A stretch of 64,000 nucleotides of DNA. Source: Bacillus sp. (in: firmicutes). GTDB taxonomy: Bacteria; Bacillota; Bacilli; Bacillales; Bacillaceae. The notes beneath the pieces are model-generated. The model did not search any database and was not told the origin of the DNA. It was given only the letters and a program-made list of their open reading frames with translations. Location of the stretch: the NCBI GenBank assembly GCA_031180805.1, contig JAPSLL010000014.1:1-64000 (forward strand). The letters are read 5' to 3'. The position numbers were made by a program, and so were the translations under genes. Positions within the stretch are counted from its first letter, which is position 1. Every line of letters begins with the position of its first letter. Positions 53,097 through 63,027 of this stretch are shown one piece after another.

Positions 53097-53684
53097 TTGA
53101 AAAATAAGTTTTTCCTTTTTCTGTTTTTTTTAGTAATAAGTTTATATGGTTGTCAAGCGACTGAAGAGCCTGTAGTAGAGGAGATTGTGGAAATTGAAGG
53201 AACTGAAGTAACTCCTGGACAGAAAATTCAATCGAACGTTAAATTTGATGTAAACTTTGAGCAAATTGACGCAGAAGTAATTGAGGAGGAAAATGCCATC
53301 ATTCTTCGTATGGAAGGTGATGAGTTATTTAACTACTATGAAACTGAATTTCCGAAAGAATCAAACGATAAGAATGAGCAAGTAAACCATGACAGAGCTA
53401 TTGAAAACTTTAATCATTTAGTTAAAGTATTTAGCGAATTACCGAATAAAACAAAGGTAAATATCAATGCTTATACTGATGACAAAGATGACGACAATTT
53501 TAATATGAAGTTAACGAAGGACCGAGCAAATTATTTAATGGAGCAGTTTCAAACTCAGCAACAATTGAATCATATTGAATTTATTGCTACAGGGTATGGA
53601 GAAGCAAATCCAATAGTTCCGAATTCTGGGAACCCTGAAGATCAACTCAAAAATCGTCGCGTCGAATTTGTTATAGAGCCTTAA
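53097..53684 (+). CDS. OmpA-domain lipoprotein
   Basis: A 195-residue lipoprotein with lipobox SLYGC (Cys19) and an OmpA/MotB-type peptidoglycan-binding domain (about residues 95-195). This includes NAYTDDKDDDNFNMKLTKDRANYLMEQF, GYGEANPIVPN and KNRRVEFVIEP. In Gram-positives such a protein would be held on the outer face of the membrane and bind the wall. The TTG start follows ATGGAGTG. No partner genes adjoin. Confidence 0.88.
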   Translation: MKNKFFLFLFFLVISLYGCQATEEPVVEEIVEIEGTEVTPGQKIQSNVKFDVNFEQIDAEVIEEENAIILRMEGDELFNYYETEFPKESNDKNEQVNHDRAIENFNHLVKVFSELPNKTKVNINAYTDDKDDDNFNMKLTKDRANYLMEQFQTQQQLNHIEFIATGYGEANPIVPNSGNPEDQLKNRRVEFVIEP

Positions 53685-53727
53685 ATTTTCCTTTTAATCT
53701 ATACTTATTTATAAATCAACAAGTGGC

Positions 53728-53779
53728 TTCAAATAAAAAACACATTGAGAAAAATAACTCAATGTGTTTTTTATTTGAA
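53728..53779. terminator. Long perfect bidirectional terminator
   Basis: A 22-bp perfect stem (53728-53749 with 53758-53779) and an 8-nt loop, with A- and T-runs within the arms. It lies between convergent OmpA-lipoprotein and COG0523 genes. Confidence 0.92.
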
Positions 53780-53793
53780 AACTATCTCTTTTG

Positions 53794-54714
53794 TTATTCA
53801 TTTGACTCTAAAGCTTTTAGATCTGCTACTAAATGTTGGTGATTAAGATTTTCCCCTATAAAAACGAGGGTATTTTTCCGTTTCATTTGTTCCTTCATAT
53901 ATAGAGGCATGCCATATGAATATTGAAAAAGAAATGGTAGCTCAGAATGTGTAAAGGTAATATAACCTTTAATTCGATAAATTGTTTCTGGCATATCTTT
54001 TAAAAATTGTTCAAACTGTTCCAAAGATACAGGCTTGTTAAATGTATGTACATAGGTTCTCATATGTAAATGCTCTTGTACATGTGCTTGTTCATGTTGT
54101 CTTTTAAGTGGCTTTTGCATCGGTTTTAACTGTGTTAACGGAACGCTTGCGAATTCAGTCATTAATAGTTTACTTTTGCTGTTTAAAGCTTGAATTTCCG
54201 CAACTAAACTTGCCTTTTTCATCTCTGAAAGTTGATCGGTTTTATTCAGCAATATAATATCTGCATGCTGTACTTGCTCAAGTAGCAGCTTTCGGAGCTG
54301 TATGCTTAAACTTGAACGACTTTCCCAGCGCTTTGCATCAACAATCGTTATAATGGCTTGTACAGAAAGCTTTTCAGCAAAAATTGGTGACAAACAAGAG
54401 TCTAATACTTCTATAGGATGAGCAACACCTGTTGTTTCAATATAAATAGCATCAAGCTCATATTCACGTAGCATATTATCTAGTTGTACTTCAAGCTGAC
54501 CTTGAATCGTACAACAAACACAGCCATTTAACAATTCTTTAAGTGGTGTATCTTTATCAACTGCATTCGAATCAATTGAAACTTCTCCTAATTCATTCAT
54601 AATCACAGCTATTTTTCGCTGATTCTGTTTTTCCTGACTCAGAATATTTTGCAATAATGTTGTTTTTCCTGCACCTAAAAATCCTGATAAAATATAAACC
54701 TCGACAGGCTTCAT
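53794..54714 (-). CDS. COG0523 (CobW/ZagA-type) GTP-dependent metallochaperone
   Basis: A 306-residue G3E GTPase. Walker A is GFLGAGKTT (about residues 11-19), the metal-binding C-x-C-C is at 65-68 (NGCVCC), Walker B region IETTGVAHP, base-recognition NKTD, and a His-rich stretch (HEQAHVQEHLHM, about 206-217). The C-terminal CobW-C domain is present. Family members deliver zinc or other metals to client enzymes. A Zur box is not evident. GAGGAG precedes the ATG. The nearby zinc/cobalt peptidase gene ampS, on the same strand 60 bp upstream, is a suggestive neighbour. Confidence 0.9.
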   Translation of the reverse strand: MKPVEVYILSGFLGAGKTTLLQNILSQEKQNQRKIAVIMNELGEVSIDSNAVDKDTPLKELLNGCVCCTIQGQLEVQLDNMLREYELDAIYIETTGVAHPIEVLDSCLSPIFAEKLSVQAIITIVDAKRWESRSSLSIQLRKLLLEQVQHADIILLNKTDQLSEMKKASLVAEIQALNSKSKLLMTEFASVPLTQLKPMQKPLKRQHEQAHVQEHLHMRTYVHTFNKPVSLEQFEQFLKDMPETIYRIKGYITFTHSELPFLFQYSYGMPLYMKEQMKRKNTLVFIGENLNHQHLVADLKALESNE

Positions 54715-54745
54715 CTATTTCTCCTCATTTCAAAAAGATCTAAAA

Positions 54746-54766
54746 GGGGATCGTCATCAGATCCCC
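54746..54766 (-). terminator. Hairpin between ampS and COG0523 gene
   Basis: GGGGATC pairs with GATCCCC around 7 nt. On the minus strand only TTTT follows, so read-through from ampS into the metallochaperone gene is likely. Confidence 0.5.
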
Positions 54767-54773
54767 AACTTAA

Positions 54774-56006
54774 TTAAAATGCCCATGTTCCATTTCGGAA
54801 GATTGCTTCTTTTGTTCCGTCCTCTAAAATTCCGTCGATATCCATTTCTGCTGATCCGATCATGAAATCAACATGTGTAATACTTGAATTCACCCCGACC
54901 TTTTCTAACTCTTCACGAGACATCTTTTTACCGCCTTCAACACAGAAAGCATATCCATTTCCAATAGCTAAGTGATTAGAGGCATTTTCGTCAAACAAAG
55001 TATTGTAAAACAGAATACCTGATTGTGATATTGGCGAATCATGTGCAACAAGGGCGATCTCACCTAAATAGTGTGAACCTTCATCTGTTTCAACTAATTG
55101 CTTTAATACTGCTTCACCCTTTTCAGCTTTGACATCAATGATTCTGCCATTTTCAAAGGTTAACGAAAAATTATCAATTAAATTCCCACTATAGCTTAGT
55201 GGCTTTGTGCTTTTTACGACACCGTTAACTCCATTTCGTAAAGGCACAGTAAATACTTCCTCAGTTGGCATATTTGCCATAAAGAAATTTCCCTTTTCAT
55301 TCTCACTACCTGCACCAACCCAAGTATGTGTGTCATGAAGTTCAATGGTTAAATCGGTTCCAGGTGCTTTGTATTGAAGCTTTTTGTATTTTTTACTATT
55401 TAAATAATCAACCTTATTGTGTAGATTTTGATCATGCTCTTTCCATGCTTTTACTGGATCCGGCTGATCAGTACGAGTAGTTCGGAAGATTGCTTCCCAT
55501 AGTTTTTCGACTTGCTTGTCTCCAGCTTCATTCGGAAAGACTTTTGCAGCCCAATCTTTGGAAGCAGCGGCAATTACTGTCCAACTTGCTTTATCTGCTT
55601 GCAGATAATTTCGGTATTTTGTAAGAGCTATCCCTGATGCTTTAGCAGCAGCTGCAATACGTTTCGGATCAATTCCACTTAAAAGGTCTGGATCAGATGA
55701 TATAATGGACATAAACGCACCATCATTTTCAGCTAATGTTTCAAGACCCTTCGCTTTCCATTCAGGGTATTCGCTTAATGCTTCTTCAGATGCAAGCTCA
55801 TAGCGAGTTCTTGACACAATGTCATCATGCCATTCAACATATACATTGCGAGCACCTGCCTCATAAGCTTTTCTTACAACGATCCGAACAAATTCTGCTA
55901 CCTCTGTTGAAGCATTGATCGTTAAATTTTGATTAGGTTGGATATTAACACCTACGCGAACAGCAAGTTCAGCGTACTTTTCTAGGTTTTGTTGAAATGT
56001 TGACAA
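54774..56006 (-). CDS. ampS: Aminopeptidase AmpS (M29 family)
   Basis: A 410-residue cytosolic metal-dependent aminopeptidase of the thermophilic aminopeptidase (M29) family. The metal-site segments are visible: TIELHDTHTWVGAG region, ALVAHDSPI, YNTLFDENASNHLAIG with the His, and THVDFMIGSAEMDIDG with His and Asp. The start is TTG behind GGAGGTAAAT. B. subtilis ampS lies in the same ykpA-ampS-ykpC-mreBH neighbourhood. Confidence 0.94.
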   Translation of the reverse strand: MSTFQQNLEKYAELAVRVGVNIQPNQNLTINASTEVAEFVRIVVRKAYEAGARNVYVEWHDDIVSRTRYELASEEALSEYPEWKAKGLETLAENDGAFMSIISSDPDLLSGIDPKRIAAAAKASGIALTKYRNYLQADKASWTVIAAASKDWAAKVFPNEAGDKQVEKLWEAIFRTTRTDQPDPVKAWKEHDQNLHNKVDYLNSKKYKKLQYKAPGTDLTIELHDTHTWVGAGSENEKGNFFMANMPTEEVFTVPLRNGVNGVVKSTKPLSYSGNLIDNFSLTFENGRIIDVKAEKGEAVLKQLVETDEGSHYLGEIALVAHDSPISQSGILFYNTLFDENASNHLAIGNGYAFCVEGGKKMSREELEKVGVNSSITHVDFMIGSAEMDIDGILEDGTKEAIFRNGTWAF

Positions 56007-56195
56007 TATGATTTACCTCCAAATAATAAGATATGGTCAAATACAGACAGTTTTAGAAAATCTCAGATTATTTCTTAACTGTTATGATTTATTTTATCAA
56101 AATAATCATTTATAGGAAAAGAAATAGCAAATAAAGCTAAATTACTTTGAGCTGCGTTAAAAAATTATTAAAATAGAAACATCGAGGTGAAGATA

Positions 56196-57359
56196 TTGAA
56201 TTATTTAGACGATCAATTTATTTTAACAGTAAAACAAAAAGAATTATTAGAAAAAACTACGAAGCTTTCAGACGAATTTTCATTACGTGCTGACCATTAT
56301 GACAGAGAGGGATTATTTCCTTTTGAGAATTTTGCCCGTCTTAAGGAAGAGGGATATTTAAAGCTAACAATTCCTAAAAATCTCGGTGGGGATGGAGCAT
56401 CGCTATATGACTTTTTACTAGTCCAAGAAAAAATTGCCCAAGGTGATGCTGCAACTGCTTTGTCATTAGGTTGGCATTTAGGGCTGTTAATGAATTTAAA
56501 TGAATCAAAAAAATGGAAATCAAGTACGTATGAGAGAATTTGTCAGGAGGTTATTTCAGGAAATAAATTAATCAATAGTGCTGCAACTGAGCCAAACTCT
56601 GGGAGTCCTGCTCGGGGAGGGAAGCCTGAAACGATTGCTAAAAAGGGTGAAAATTGTTGGATTATTACAGGGAAAAAGATTTTTACATCACTTGCGCCAG
56701 CATTAGATTATTTTATTGTTCCTGCAACGATAGAAGAAACAGGTGAAATTGGCGATTTTCTCGTCCCAAGAACATCAAATGGTTTAACAATTGAGGAAAC
56801 ATGGGATACGTTAGGTATGCGAGGGACTAGAAGTGATGACTTACTTTTAGATCAAGTAAAAGTGCCTTTTGATGCTTTAGTCGAACGTAAGGAAAAAAAA
56901 GAACGTCCTACTGCACAAGGATGGTTATTGCATATACCAGCTTGCTATAGCGGAATTGCAATTGCGGCAAGAAATGAAGCAGTTAAATTTGCGAAAACAT
57001 ATCAACCGACAAGTCTTCCACATCCAATCATGCATGTACCTGAAGTGCGTAGGAAAATTGCTGAGATTGACCTAAAATTAACAACAGCACGTTCACTTAT
57101 GTATCAAATAGCTAGAAAATGGGATGAGTCAAAAGAGGAACGTGCATCTTTAGCCTATGATTTAGCAATCGTCAAAACAAGCGTGACAAACATGGCTGTA
57201 GAGGTTGTCGATATAGCTATGAGAGTTGTTGGCGGTCAAAGCCTTTTCACATCAAGTGCGTTGCAAAGACATTATCGGGATGTACGTGCAGGTTTACATA
57301 ATCCACCTTCAGATGATATTACATACAAACTATTAGCAAATCGTGCATTTCGTGAATAG
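56196..57359 (+). CDS. Acyl-CoA dehydrogenase family protein (YdbM-like)
   Basis: A 387-residue FAD flavoprotein. N-terminal helical domain, LPKNLGGDG-like TIPKNLGGDGAS, then the FAD region INSAATEPNSGSPARGG, TGKKIFTSLAPALDYF and DTLGMRGTRSDDL. The C-terminal helical domain carries RVVGGQSLFTSSALQRHYRDVRAG. The active-site base is not obvious by eye, and some YdbM-like members act on unusual acyl or sulfur substrates. TTG 56196 follows GAGGTG; GTG 56187 lies inside that site. The gene is inserted in an otherwise conserved ampS-ykpC interval and runs in the opposite direction. Confidence 0.87.
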   Translation: MNYLDDQFILTVKQKELLEKTTKLSDEFSLRADHYDREGLFPFENFARLKEEGYLKLTIPKNLGGDGASLYDFLLVQEKIAQGDAATALSLGWHLGLLMNLNESKKWKSSTYERICQEVISGNKLINSAATEPNSGSPARGGKPETIAKKGENCWIITGKKIFTSLAPALDYFIVPATIEETGEIGDFLVPRTSNGLTIEETWDTLGMRGTRSDDLLLDQVKVPFDALVERKEKKERPTAQGWLLHIPACYSGIAIAARNEAVKFAKTYQPTSLPHPIMHVPEVRRKIAEIDLKLTTARSLMYQIARKWDESKEERASLAYDLAIVKTSVTNMAVEVVDIAMRVVGGQSLFTSSALQRHYRDVRAGLHNPPSDDITYKLLANRAFRE

Positions 57360-57372
57360 TTAAAATAAGTAA

Positions 57373-57414
57373 AAGCATTCAAGAATAGATTTCAGAGCCT
57401 ATTCCTGAATGCTT
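57373..57414. terminator. Hairpin after the acyl-CoA dehydrogenase gene
   Basis: AAGCATTC and GAATAG pair with CTATTC and TGAATGCTT. T-run is weak. Confidence 0.5.
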
Positions 57415-57542
57415 GATTATGTAAGGGAAAGTGAGGGTAATAAATGTCTATTTTTATAGCTCGTTTATTTGTGCCCTAGAAAACTCTTCCTCATATTAAC
57501 ATGTTAAATTTGAATAGGTAATGCAGTCTTTTTCAAATGTCA

Positions 57543-57680
57543 TTACTCCCCCTGAACTTGAACAACTTCATGATTATTTGAAGGACCTGCTGGCATGTTT
57601 GCGAGTGAAACGCTCATTCCACCCATAATAATAACCGCTAAAGTCAAACTAATAATAATTCTTCTACTAAAATCTTTCAC
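57543..57680 (-). CDS. ykpC: Small membrane-associated peptide YkpC
   Basis: A 45-residue product starting at GTG (57678-57680) behind GGGAGG with 7-nt spacing. It has a basic start (VKDFSRR), one hydrophobic span (IIISLTLAVIIMGGMSVSLA) and a short outside tail beginning NMPAGPSNN. B. subtilis has ykpC (44 residues, also with an LANMP segment) between ampS and mreBH, exactly this position. Its function is unknown. It may be a short secreted or membrane-anchored peptide. Confidence 0.78.
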   Translation of the reverse strand: MKDFSRRIIISLTLAVIIMGGMSVSLANMPAGPSNNHEVVQVQGE

Positions 57681-57940
57681 AAAGAAACCTCCCAATTTTA
57701 CACACTTATTCGAAAAATGAAATTGCTTTAAATTGTATCAATGTTGTTATGGAATTTAAACCAAAGCTAGTATATTCATAAAGCAATATTTTGATGTGTA
57801 TAAATGTGTAAATTTTTTGTAAAAAAAGAGGTTAGGTAAAAGTGGCTGTTACACATGCTTCTATAACAATTGTAACGAGGCTTAAGCTTAACGAAAATCT
57901 CGTAAATGAAAAGCGAACATCGAGCTTTGTCAAAGCCATT

Positions 57941-57996
57941 AAAAAAATCCGAACTTATATGAAATTCAAATTTCAAATAATAGTTCGGATTTTTTT
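57941..57996 (-). terminator. Terminator after mreBH
   Basis: AAAAAAATCCGAACT (57941-57955) pairs with AGTTCGGATTTTTTT (57982-57996). On the minus strand it lies about 100 bp after the mreBH stop. The rest of the 415-bp gap down to ykpC holds no convincing gene. Confidence 0.85.
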
Positions 57997-58097
57997 CGTC
58001 TTATAATTAAATTTAGAAATCAAACCTCATAAGCAGCTATCATAGTAATAAATGCGAATGAGGATAAGTATATGAGGCTTGATTTACTTATTCTTGT

Positions 58098-59105
58098 TTA
58101 TTTTGCAGCTTTTAGAATTTTATTAATTACTGTTAATGATTTTCCAGTGCCGATTGCAACTGATTCTAGTGGATTAGGTGCGATATGGACAGGAACAACA
58201 ATTTCTTCACTTAACCACTCTTGAATTCCTTTCATAAGTGCTCCTCCACCAGTTAAAATGACACCACGATCGACAATGTCTCCACTTAATTCTGGAGGAC
58301 AGTCCTCTAAAGTAGCACGAATTGCTTCTAAAATGTGATAAAGTGATTCTTTCATGGCATCCTGCATTTCATAAGAAGATACTGTAATGGTTTTTGGTAA
58401 ACCTGTTACCAGATCACGACCACGTATATCCATAGTTTCTTTTTCGTGTTTAATTAATGCATAGCCAATTTCCATTTTCATTTGTTCGGCTGTTCGTTCA
58501 CCAATTAGTAGATTGTATTGTTTACGAATGTATTGAATAATGTCTTCGTCTAATTGATCTCCTGCAATACGAATTGAGTGGCAGGAAACGATTCCACCAA
58601 ATGAAATAATGGCAACTTCTGTTGTACCACCGCCGATATCGACGATAACGTTCGCAATTGGCTCATCTACTGGTAGGTCTGCTCCAATAGCTGCGGCAAC
58701 TGGTTCTTCTATTAAATGGACCTCTTTTGCACCCGAGCTTTTTATTGCATCTTGAATTGCTCTACGTTCAACTGAGGTTGCTCCAGAAGGCGTACAAACA
58801 ACAACAGTTGGCTTTCTCATTGACATGCCTAATTTACGAGAAGTAAGCTTCATGATGTATTTTAACATGTCTGTTGTGACATCATAGTCAGCAATAACCC
58901 CATCCTTTAAAGGTCTAACGGCAACAATTTTTCCTGGAGTTTTACCGATCATATTTTTAGCTTCAGTTCCTACAGCCAAAACTTTATTTGTCTCTGAGTC
59001 GATTGCTACAACTGAAGGTTCATTTAATAAAATTCCTTTGTTTTTACTATAAACTAATATATTTGCAGTTCCTAAATCTATCCCTAGCTCTGTCATAGAT
59101 AACAT
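58098..59105 (-). CDS. mreBH: Rod-shape actin homologue MreBH
   Basis: A 335-residue MreB-family ATPase (same length as B. subtilis MreBH) that guides lateral wall synthesis. Phosphate-1 motif [12 protein letters not shown], phosphate-2 [13 protein letters not shown], adenosine motif [12 protein letters not shown], and [14 protein letters not shown] between them. It probably works with MreB elsewhere in the genome and, in B. subtilis, directs the hydrolase LytE. AGAGGTTT precedes the ATG. Confidence 0.94.
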   Translation of the reverse strand: MLSMTELGIDLGTANILVYSKNKGILLNEPSVVAIDSETNKVLAVGTEAKNMIGKTPGKIVAVRPLKDGVIADYDVTTDMLKYIMKLTSRKLGMSMRKPTVVVCTPSGATSVERRAIQDAIKSSGAKEVHLIEEPVAAAIGADLPVDEPIANVIVDIGGGTTEVAIISFGGIVSCHSIRIAGDQLDEDIIQYIRKQYNLLIGERTAEQMKMEIGYALIKHEKETMDIRGRDLVTGLPKTITVSSYEMQDAMKESLYHILEAIRATLEDCPPELSGDIVDRGVILTGGGALMKGIQEWLSEEIVVPVHIAPNPLESVAIGTGKSLTVINKILKAAK

Positions 59106-59356
59106 GATATATCAAACCTCTTTTCTCCTTCTTTCTTATAAAATATGTTGAACTTTGTTGTTTTATGGGGAGTGTCATCATACTGAAATATAATCGTTAT
59201 CAGATTGATAAAAAAGATCCATATTTTTATCTAAAAAGAAAATTTTTCTCAATAAAAAGAACTCTTACAGGCAATATTTAAATGTTTCAGCATGGAGAAT
59301 GAAAAAATACTAGAAAAAGACTGAACTTTCATAGTCGAACCTGTGTATGTGAAACA

Positions 59357-59365
59357 TGTTATACT
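59357..59365 (+). promoter_or_regulatory. Extended -10 promoter of recQ
   Basis: TGT-TATACT, 48 bp before the recQ start; -35 weak. The other part of the 307-bp gap after mreBH shows nothing definite. Confidence 0.4.
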
Positions 59366-59412
59366 ATTATTGATGAAAATAGATAAAGGACTAGAACCAC
59401 AAGGAGCTAGAA

Positions 59413-61572
59413 TTGAATATGTTACAAAAAGCAAAAGAGCAATTAAAAGAATATTTTGGTTATTCATCATTTCGAAAAGGGCAAGAGTCTATCATTGAAA
59501 ATGTTTTAAAGGGTAAGGATACGTTGGCGATTATGCCAACTGGTGGTGGTAAATCAATCTGCTATCAAATCCCAGCACTACTTATGGATGGTGTAACTAT
59601 CGTCGTCTCTCCACTCATTTCATTAATGAAAGACCAGGTGGATGCTTTAGAAACAGTAGGGATCCCTTCAACATATATTAATAGTAGCTTAACAATTAAT
59701 CAATTAAATGAACGTCTAGAAGATATCCGAAATGGGATTTATAAAATTGTATATATTGCTCCAGAGCGCCTTGAATCTGCCTCCTTTTGCTCAATCATTT
59801 TAGATTTGCATGTATCTATGGTCGCAGTAGATGAGGCACATTGTATATCACAGTGGGGGCATGATTTTCGACCAAGTTATCGAAGAATCAATAATATGAT
59901 TCATGATTTTGAACAAAAACCAATTGTTATTGCTTTAACTGCAACTGCAACAAAGGAAGTTACAAACGATATATGTCAATTATTGGATATTAATTCAGAC
60001 AATACATTTGTAACAGGTTTTAGACGTGATAACCTACTTTTTAATGTGATAAAAGGTGAAAATAAACGGGATTTTATCACAAAATATATTAAAACAAACG
60101 AAAATCAAGCAGGGATTATTTATGCAGCTACAAGAAGGGAAGTAGATGAGCTTTATCTATTTTTAACGAAAAATGGTGTAAAAGCAGGTAAATATCATGC
60201 TGGTTTATCTGAAAAGGAACGTACTAAACAGCAAGATCAATTCCTATATGATGAGATTGACGTTATGGTTGCAACAAATGCATTTGGGATGGGGATTAAT
60301 AAATCAAATGTTCGTTATGTTATTCATCATAATCTCCCTAAAAATATCGAGGCATATTATCAGGAAGCAGGACGTGCAGGACGTGATGGTGAAATAAGTG
60401 AATGTACGATATTGTTTGCTGGTCAGGATATTCAACTTCAAAAGTATTTAATTGAGCAGACAACTTTAAGCGATGCAAAAAAAATACTTGAGTATCAAAA
60501 ATTACAGCAAATGGTTGATCTTTGTCACACTGAAAGATGTATTCAAACATATATCGTTGAATATTTTGGGGAGGAAACTCCTGAATCAGATTGTGGGAAA
60601 TGTATGAACTGTCGTGATACACGAAAAAAAATTGATGTTACCGATGAGGCGTTAATGGTATTTTCATGTATTAAAAGAATGGACGAACGTTTCGGAAAGA
60701 CATTAGTCGCCCAGGTTTTAAAGGGATCAAAAAACAAACGGATTAGTCAATTTGGGTTTGATAAGCTTTCCACATATTCCTTAATGAAACATAAAACGGA
60801 GAAGCAGATTGTTGAATTTATAGATTTTCTTATTGCAGAAGGATATCTATCATTATCAAATGCCCAATACCCAATCTTGGAGCTAACAAATAAAGCTCGA
60901 AAGGTAATAATTGAGAAACAGCATGTTTTTAAGAAAGAACAAGTGAAAATACAAGCGATTGAAGCTAATGATGCCCTATTCGATGTTCTCAAACAAGTGA
61001 GACGTAACTTAGCCTCACAACTTTCTGTGCCTCCATATATTATTTTTTCTGATAGCAGTTTAAAAGATATGAGTCAGAAGTGTCCAACAACAAATGATGA
61101 GTTTTTAGAAGTAAAAGGCGTTGCAAAAACAAAGCTTGAAAGATATGGAGAAGCATTTTTACATGCAATCCGAGCATTTTTACAACAGGATACTGTTTCA
61201 GAGTTAGAGGAGATAGATACAGTTGTAAAGCAAACTAAACAAAATATAGATACTGATAAGACAGCTAGTCATGTTTTGAGCTATCAATTATTTAAAGAAG
61301 GATCGACAGTTTCAGAAATTAGTAAAGCAAGAGGCTTTACTGAAATCACAATACAGAATCATATTATTCGTTCAATAACAGAAGGTCATCCTATTGAATG
61401 GGAAAAAATTGTGACAGCTGAGCAGGAAACAATGATAGTTGAGAAAATATATGAGCTAGGAACAGAGTTATTAAAACCATTAAAAGAGGCACTACCGCAT
61501 GAAATTAGTTATTTTCAAATAAAAGCTACGATTTGTAAAATGAATTTGGAGTCAACGACTATAACTAAATAG
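59413..61572 (+). CDS. recQ: ATP-dependent DNA helicase RecQ
   Basis: A 719-residue superfamily 2 helicase, 3'-5'. Motif I is [14 protein letters not shown], motif [19 protein letters not shown], motif III ALTATA, and motif [13 protein letters not shown]. The RQC zinc site has Cys residues in CHTERC and [10 protein letters not shown]. An HRDC domain ([16 protein letters not shown]..., about residues 520-600) and a C-terminal HTH extension ([15 protein letters not shown], about 635-719) follow. The TTG start lies behind AAGGAG. It sits in the place of abh/kinC in the B. subtilis order. Confidence 0.95.
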   Translation: MNMLQKAKEQLKEYFGYSSFRKGQESIIENVLKGKDTLAIMPTGGGKSICYQIPALLMDGVTIVVSPLISLMKDQVDALETVGIPSTYINSSLTINQLNERLEDIRNGIYKIVYIAPERLESASFCSIILDLHVSMVAVDEAHCISQWGHDFRPSYRRINNMIHDFEQKPIVIALTATATKEVTNDICQLLDINSDNTFVTGFRRDNLLFNVIKGENKRDFITKYIKTNENQAGIIYAATRREVDELYLFLTKNGVKAGKYHAGLSEKERTKQQDQFLYDEIDVMVATNAFGMGINKSNVRYVIHHNLPKNIEAYYQEAGRAGRDGEISECTILFAGQDIQLQKYLIEQTTLSDAKKILEYQKLQQMVDLCHTERCIQTYIVEYFGEETPESDCGKCMNCRDTRKKIDVTDEALMVFSCIKRMDERFGKTLVAQVLKGSKNKRISQFGFDKLSTYSLMKHKTEKQIVEFIDFLIAEGYLSLSNAQYPILELTNKARKVIIEKQHVFKKEQVKIQAIEANDALFDVLKQVRRNLASQLSVPPYIIFSDSSLKDMSQKCPTTNDEFLEVKGVAKTKLERYGEAFLHAIRAFLQQDTVSELEEIDTVVKQTKQNIDTDKTASHVLSYQLFKEGSTVSEISKARGFTEITIQNHIIRSITEGHPIEWEKIVTAEQETMIVEKIYELGTELLKPLKEALPHEISYFQIKATICKMNLESTTITK

Positions 61573-61580
61573 ACGACAAG

Positions 61581-61620
61581 CAATGGTCCAAATCGTGAGT
61601 GAAAACGATTTGGACCATTG
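61581..61620. terminator. Terminator between recQ and AbrB-type gene
   Basis: A 16-bp perfect stem, CAATGGTCCAAATCGT with ACGATTTGGACCATTG, 8-nt loop. T-run is short. It lies between convergent genes. Confidence 0.75.
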
Positions 61621-61673
61621 TTATATTCATATTAAAAAAATTAATATTGTTCAAGTTTAAATAAATTTATTTT

Positions 61674-62726
61674 TTATATTCTTTCATAGGTTATTTTCTT
61701 TAACCCGAATTTTAATAAGCTAGGTAAAACACTAATAATAAATAATAATCGTATAAATTGTAAAGAACTTACGACTGCCGGGTCGGCACCAATGCTTGAT
61801 GCAGTTAATACCATCTCAACTAGTCCACCTGGAGCAAATGATAACATCGCTGTGCCTGTATCCAAATCAGTGAATAATGTAAATAAATAACCAATTCCAA
61901 AGCTAGCCCCTATTAGAAGAAGTGTAGTTAAAAAATATAATCCGCAATATTTTCCACCAATTTTTAAATCCTTAAACGTTATCATTAAACCAAAGCTTAT
62001 ACCAATTGTTAATTGTGCAAAAACCAACACAATATTAGGGAAAGACGGTAATGAAATACCGATGATATTCATCATTGCTGTTGTCAGAAGGGGACCGATC
62101 ACGTATGAAGCAGGTAAAAATGATTTAAATAGGTAACCACTTAAACCAGCAAGGATAAACCAGCCGAACGAAAAAAAGGAAGCATTGTTTGTGATTGTAT
62201 CAATCAAAGTTCCACGTTGTTGAGGTTCAAACATATGCAATATAGTAAACGGTACAAAAAATACGACAGTAAGCAGTCTTACTGTTTGAAAGATGGTTAC
62301 TAAAGAAGAATTTGCATTTAACGATTCACTTGCAGTAACCATTTCAGTTAAACCACCGGGAATAGATGCAAATATACTTGTGTTTCGGTCAATTTTAACC
62401 AATTTGCTTATCATTAATCCATTTATGATACTAAAGGAAATTAAGACGATCGTTGCAATAAGAAATGGAGCTACATAAGGAGCAACCGTTAAAAAGGTAT
62501 CCTTAGTGAAAGAAAGTCCGAAACTTATTCCTAAAATACTTAAAGAAATATTTTTAAAAAGCAATGGTTGTACATACTGAGTTTGCTTTGAATTAAGAGA
62601 ACGTAAAGTAATGAGGAAAATCATTGGACCCAATATCCAGGGGAGTGGAATATTGAGTGCACTAAATATTAGGCCTCCACAACTACCAATAATATATGGA
62701 AAGAGTGTTACGTATAGCTTCTTCAT
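61674..62726 (-). CDS. AbrB-type duplicated membrane protein (ammonia monooxygenase-like family)
   Basis: A 350-residue integral membrane protein with about ten spans built as an internal duplication: LGPMIFLITLRS/IPGGLTEMVTASESLNANSSLV in the first half and FAPGGLVEMVLTASSIGADPAVVSSLQFIRLL in the second. This PGG-(L)-x-EM pattern defines the AbrB/DUF-type family often labelled 'AbrB family transcriptional regulator', although it is a membrane protein, probably a transporter. Substrate unknown. It is convergent to recQ. Confidence 0.85.
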   Translation of the reverse strand: MKKLYVTLFPYIIGSCGGLIFSALNIPLPWILGPMIFLITLRSLNSKQTQYVQPLLFKNISLSILGISFGLSFTKDTFLTVAPYVAPFLIATIVLISFSIINGLMISKLVKIDRNTSIFASIPGGLTEMVTASESLNANSSLVTIFQTVRLLTVVFFVPFTILHMFEPQQRGTLIDTITNNASFFSFGWFILAGLSGYLFKSFLPASYVIGPLLTTAMMNIIGISLPSFPNIVLVFAQLTIGISFGLMITFKDLKIGGKYCGLYFLTTLLLIGASFGIGYLFTLFTDLDTGTAMLSFAPGGLVEMVLTASSIGADPAVVSSLQFIRLLFIISVLPSLLKFGLKKITYERI

Positions 62727-63027
62727 GTGTAACCTCCAAAACTTTTTTGTAACAGTAGTATTTTATCATAAGAAAGAGTTGGTTTATATTATCTTGGCTG
62801 CCCCCTGTCAAAACGTATAAAGTTATGGTACGATTTTTTATAGGTTAGAAAAATATAAATCATTTATTATTAATTCGTTAATAGTTATAGCGTCTAGTAA
62901 ACTTATACAATAAGACTACAAGTAATCGCTCTTTATGTTTTTAGATTTCTCTTATGTAACGTCATGCTATAAGACGCTGCAGCACTTCTTATTATCGGTG
63001 ATTTCATAGGTTTTGGAGGTTATTATT

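Noticed and set aside
57776-57976. 66-codon minus-strand frame between ykpC and mreBH
   Set aside because: It begins in the mreBH terminator hairpin and has no ribosome binding site.
62820-63012. Possible c-di-AMP riboswitch before ktrC
   Set aside because: The conserved junction sequences and strong helices of the ydaO class could not be found.
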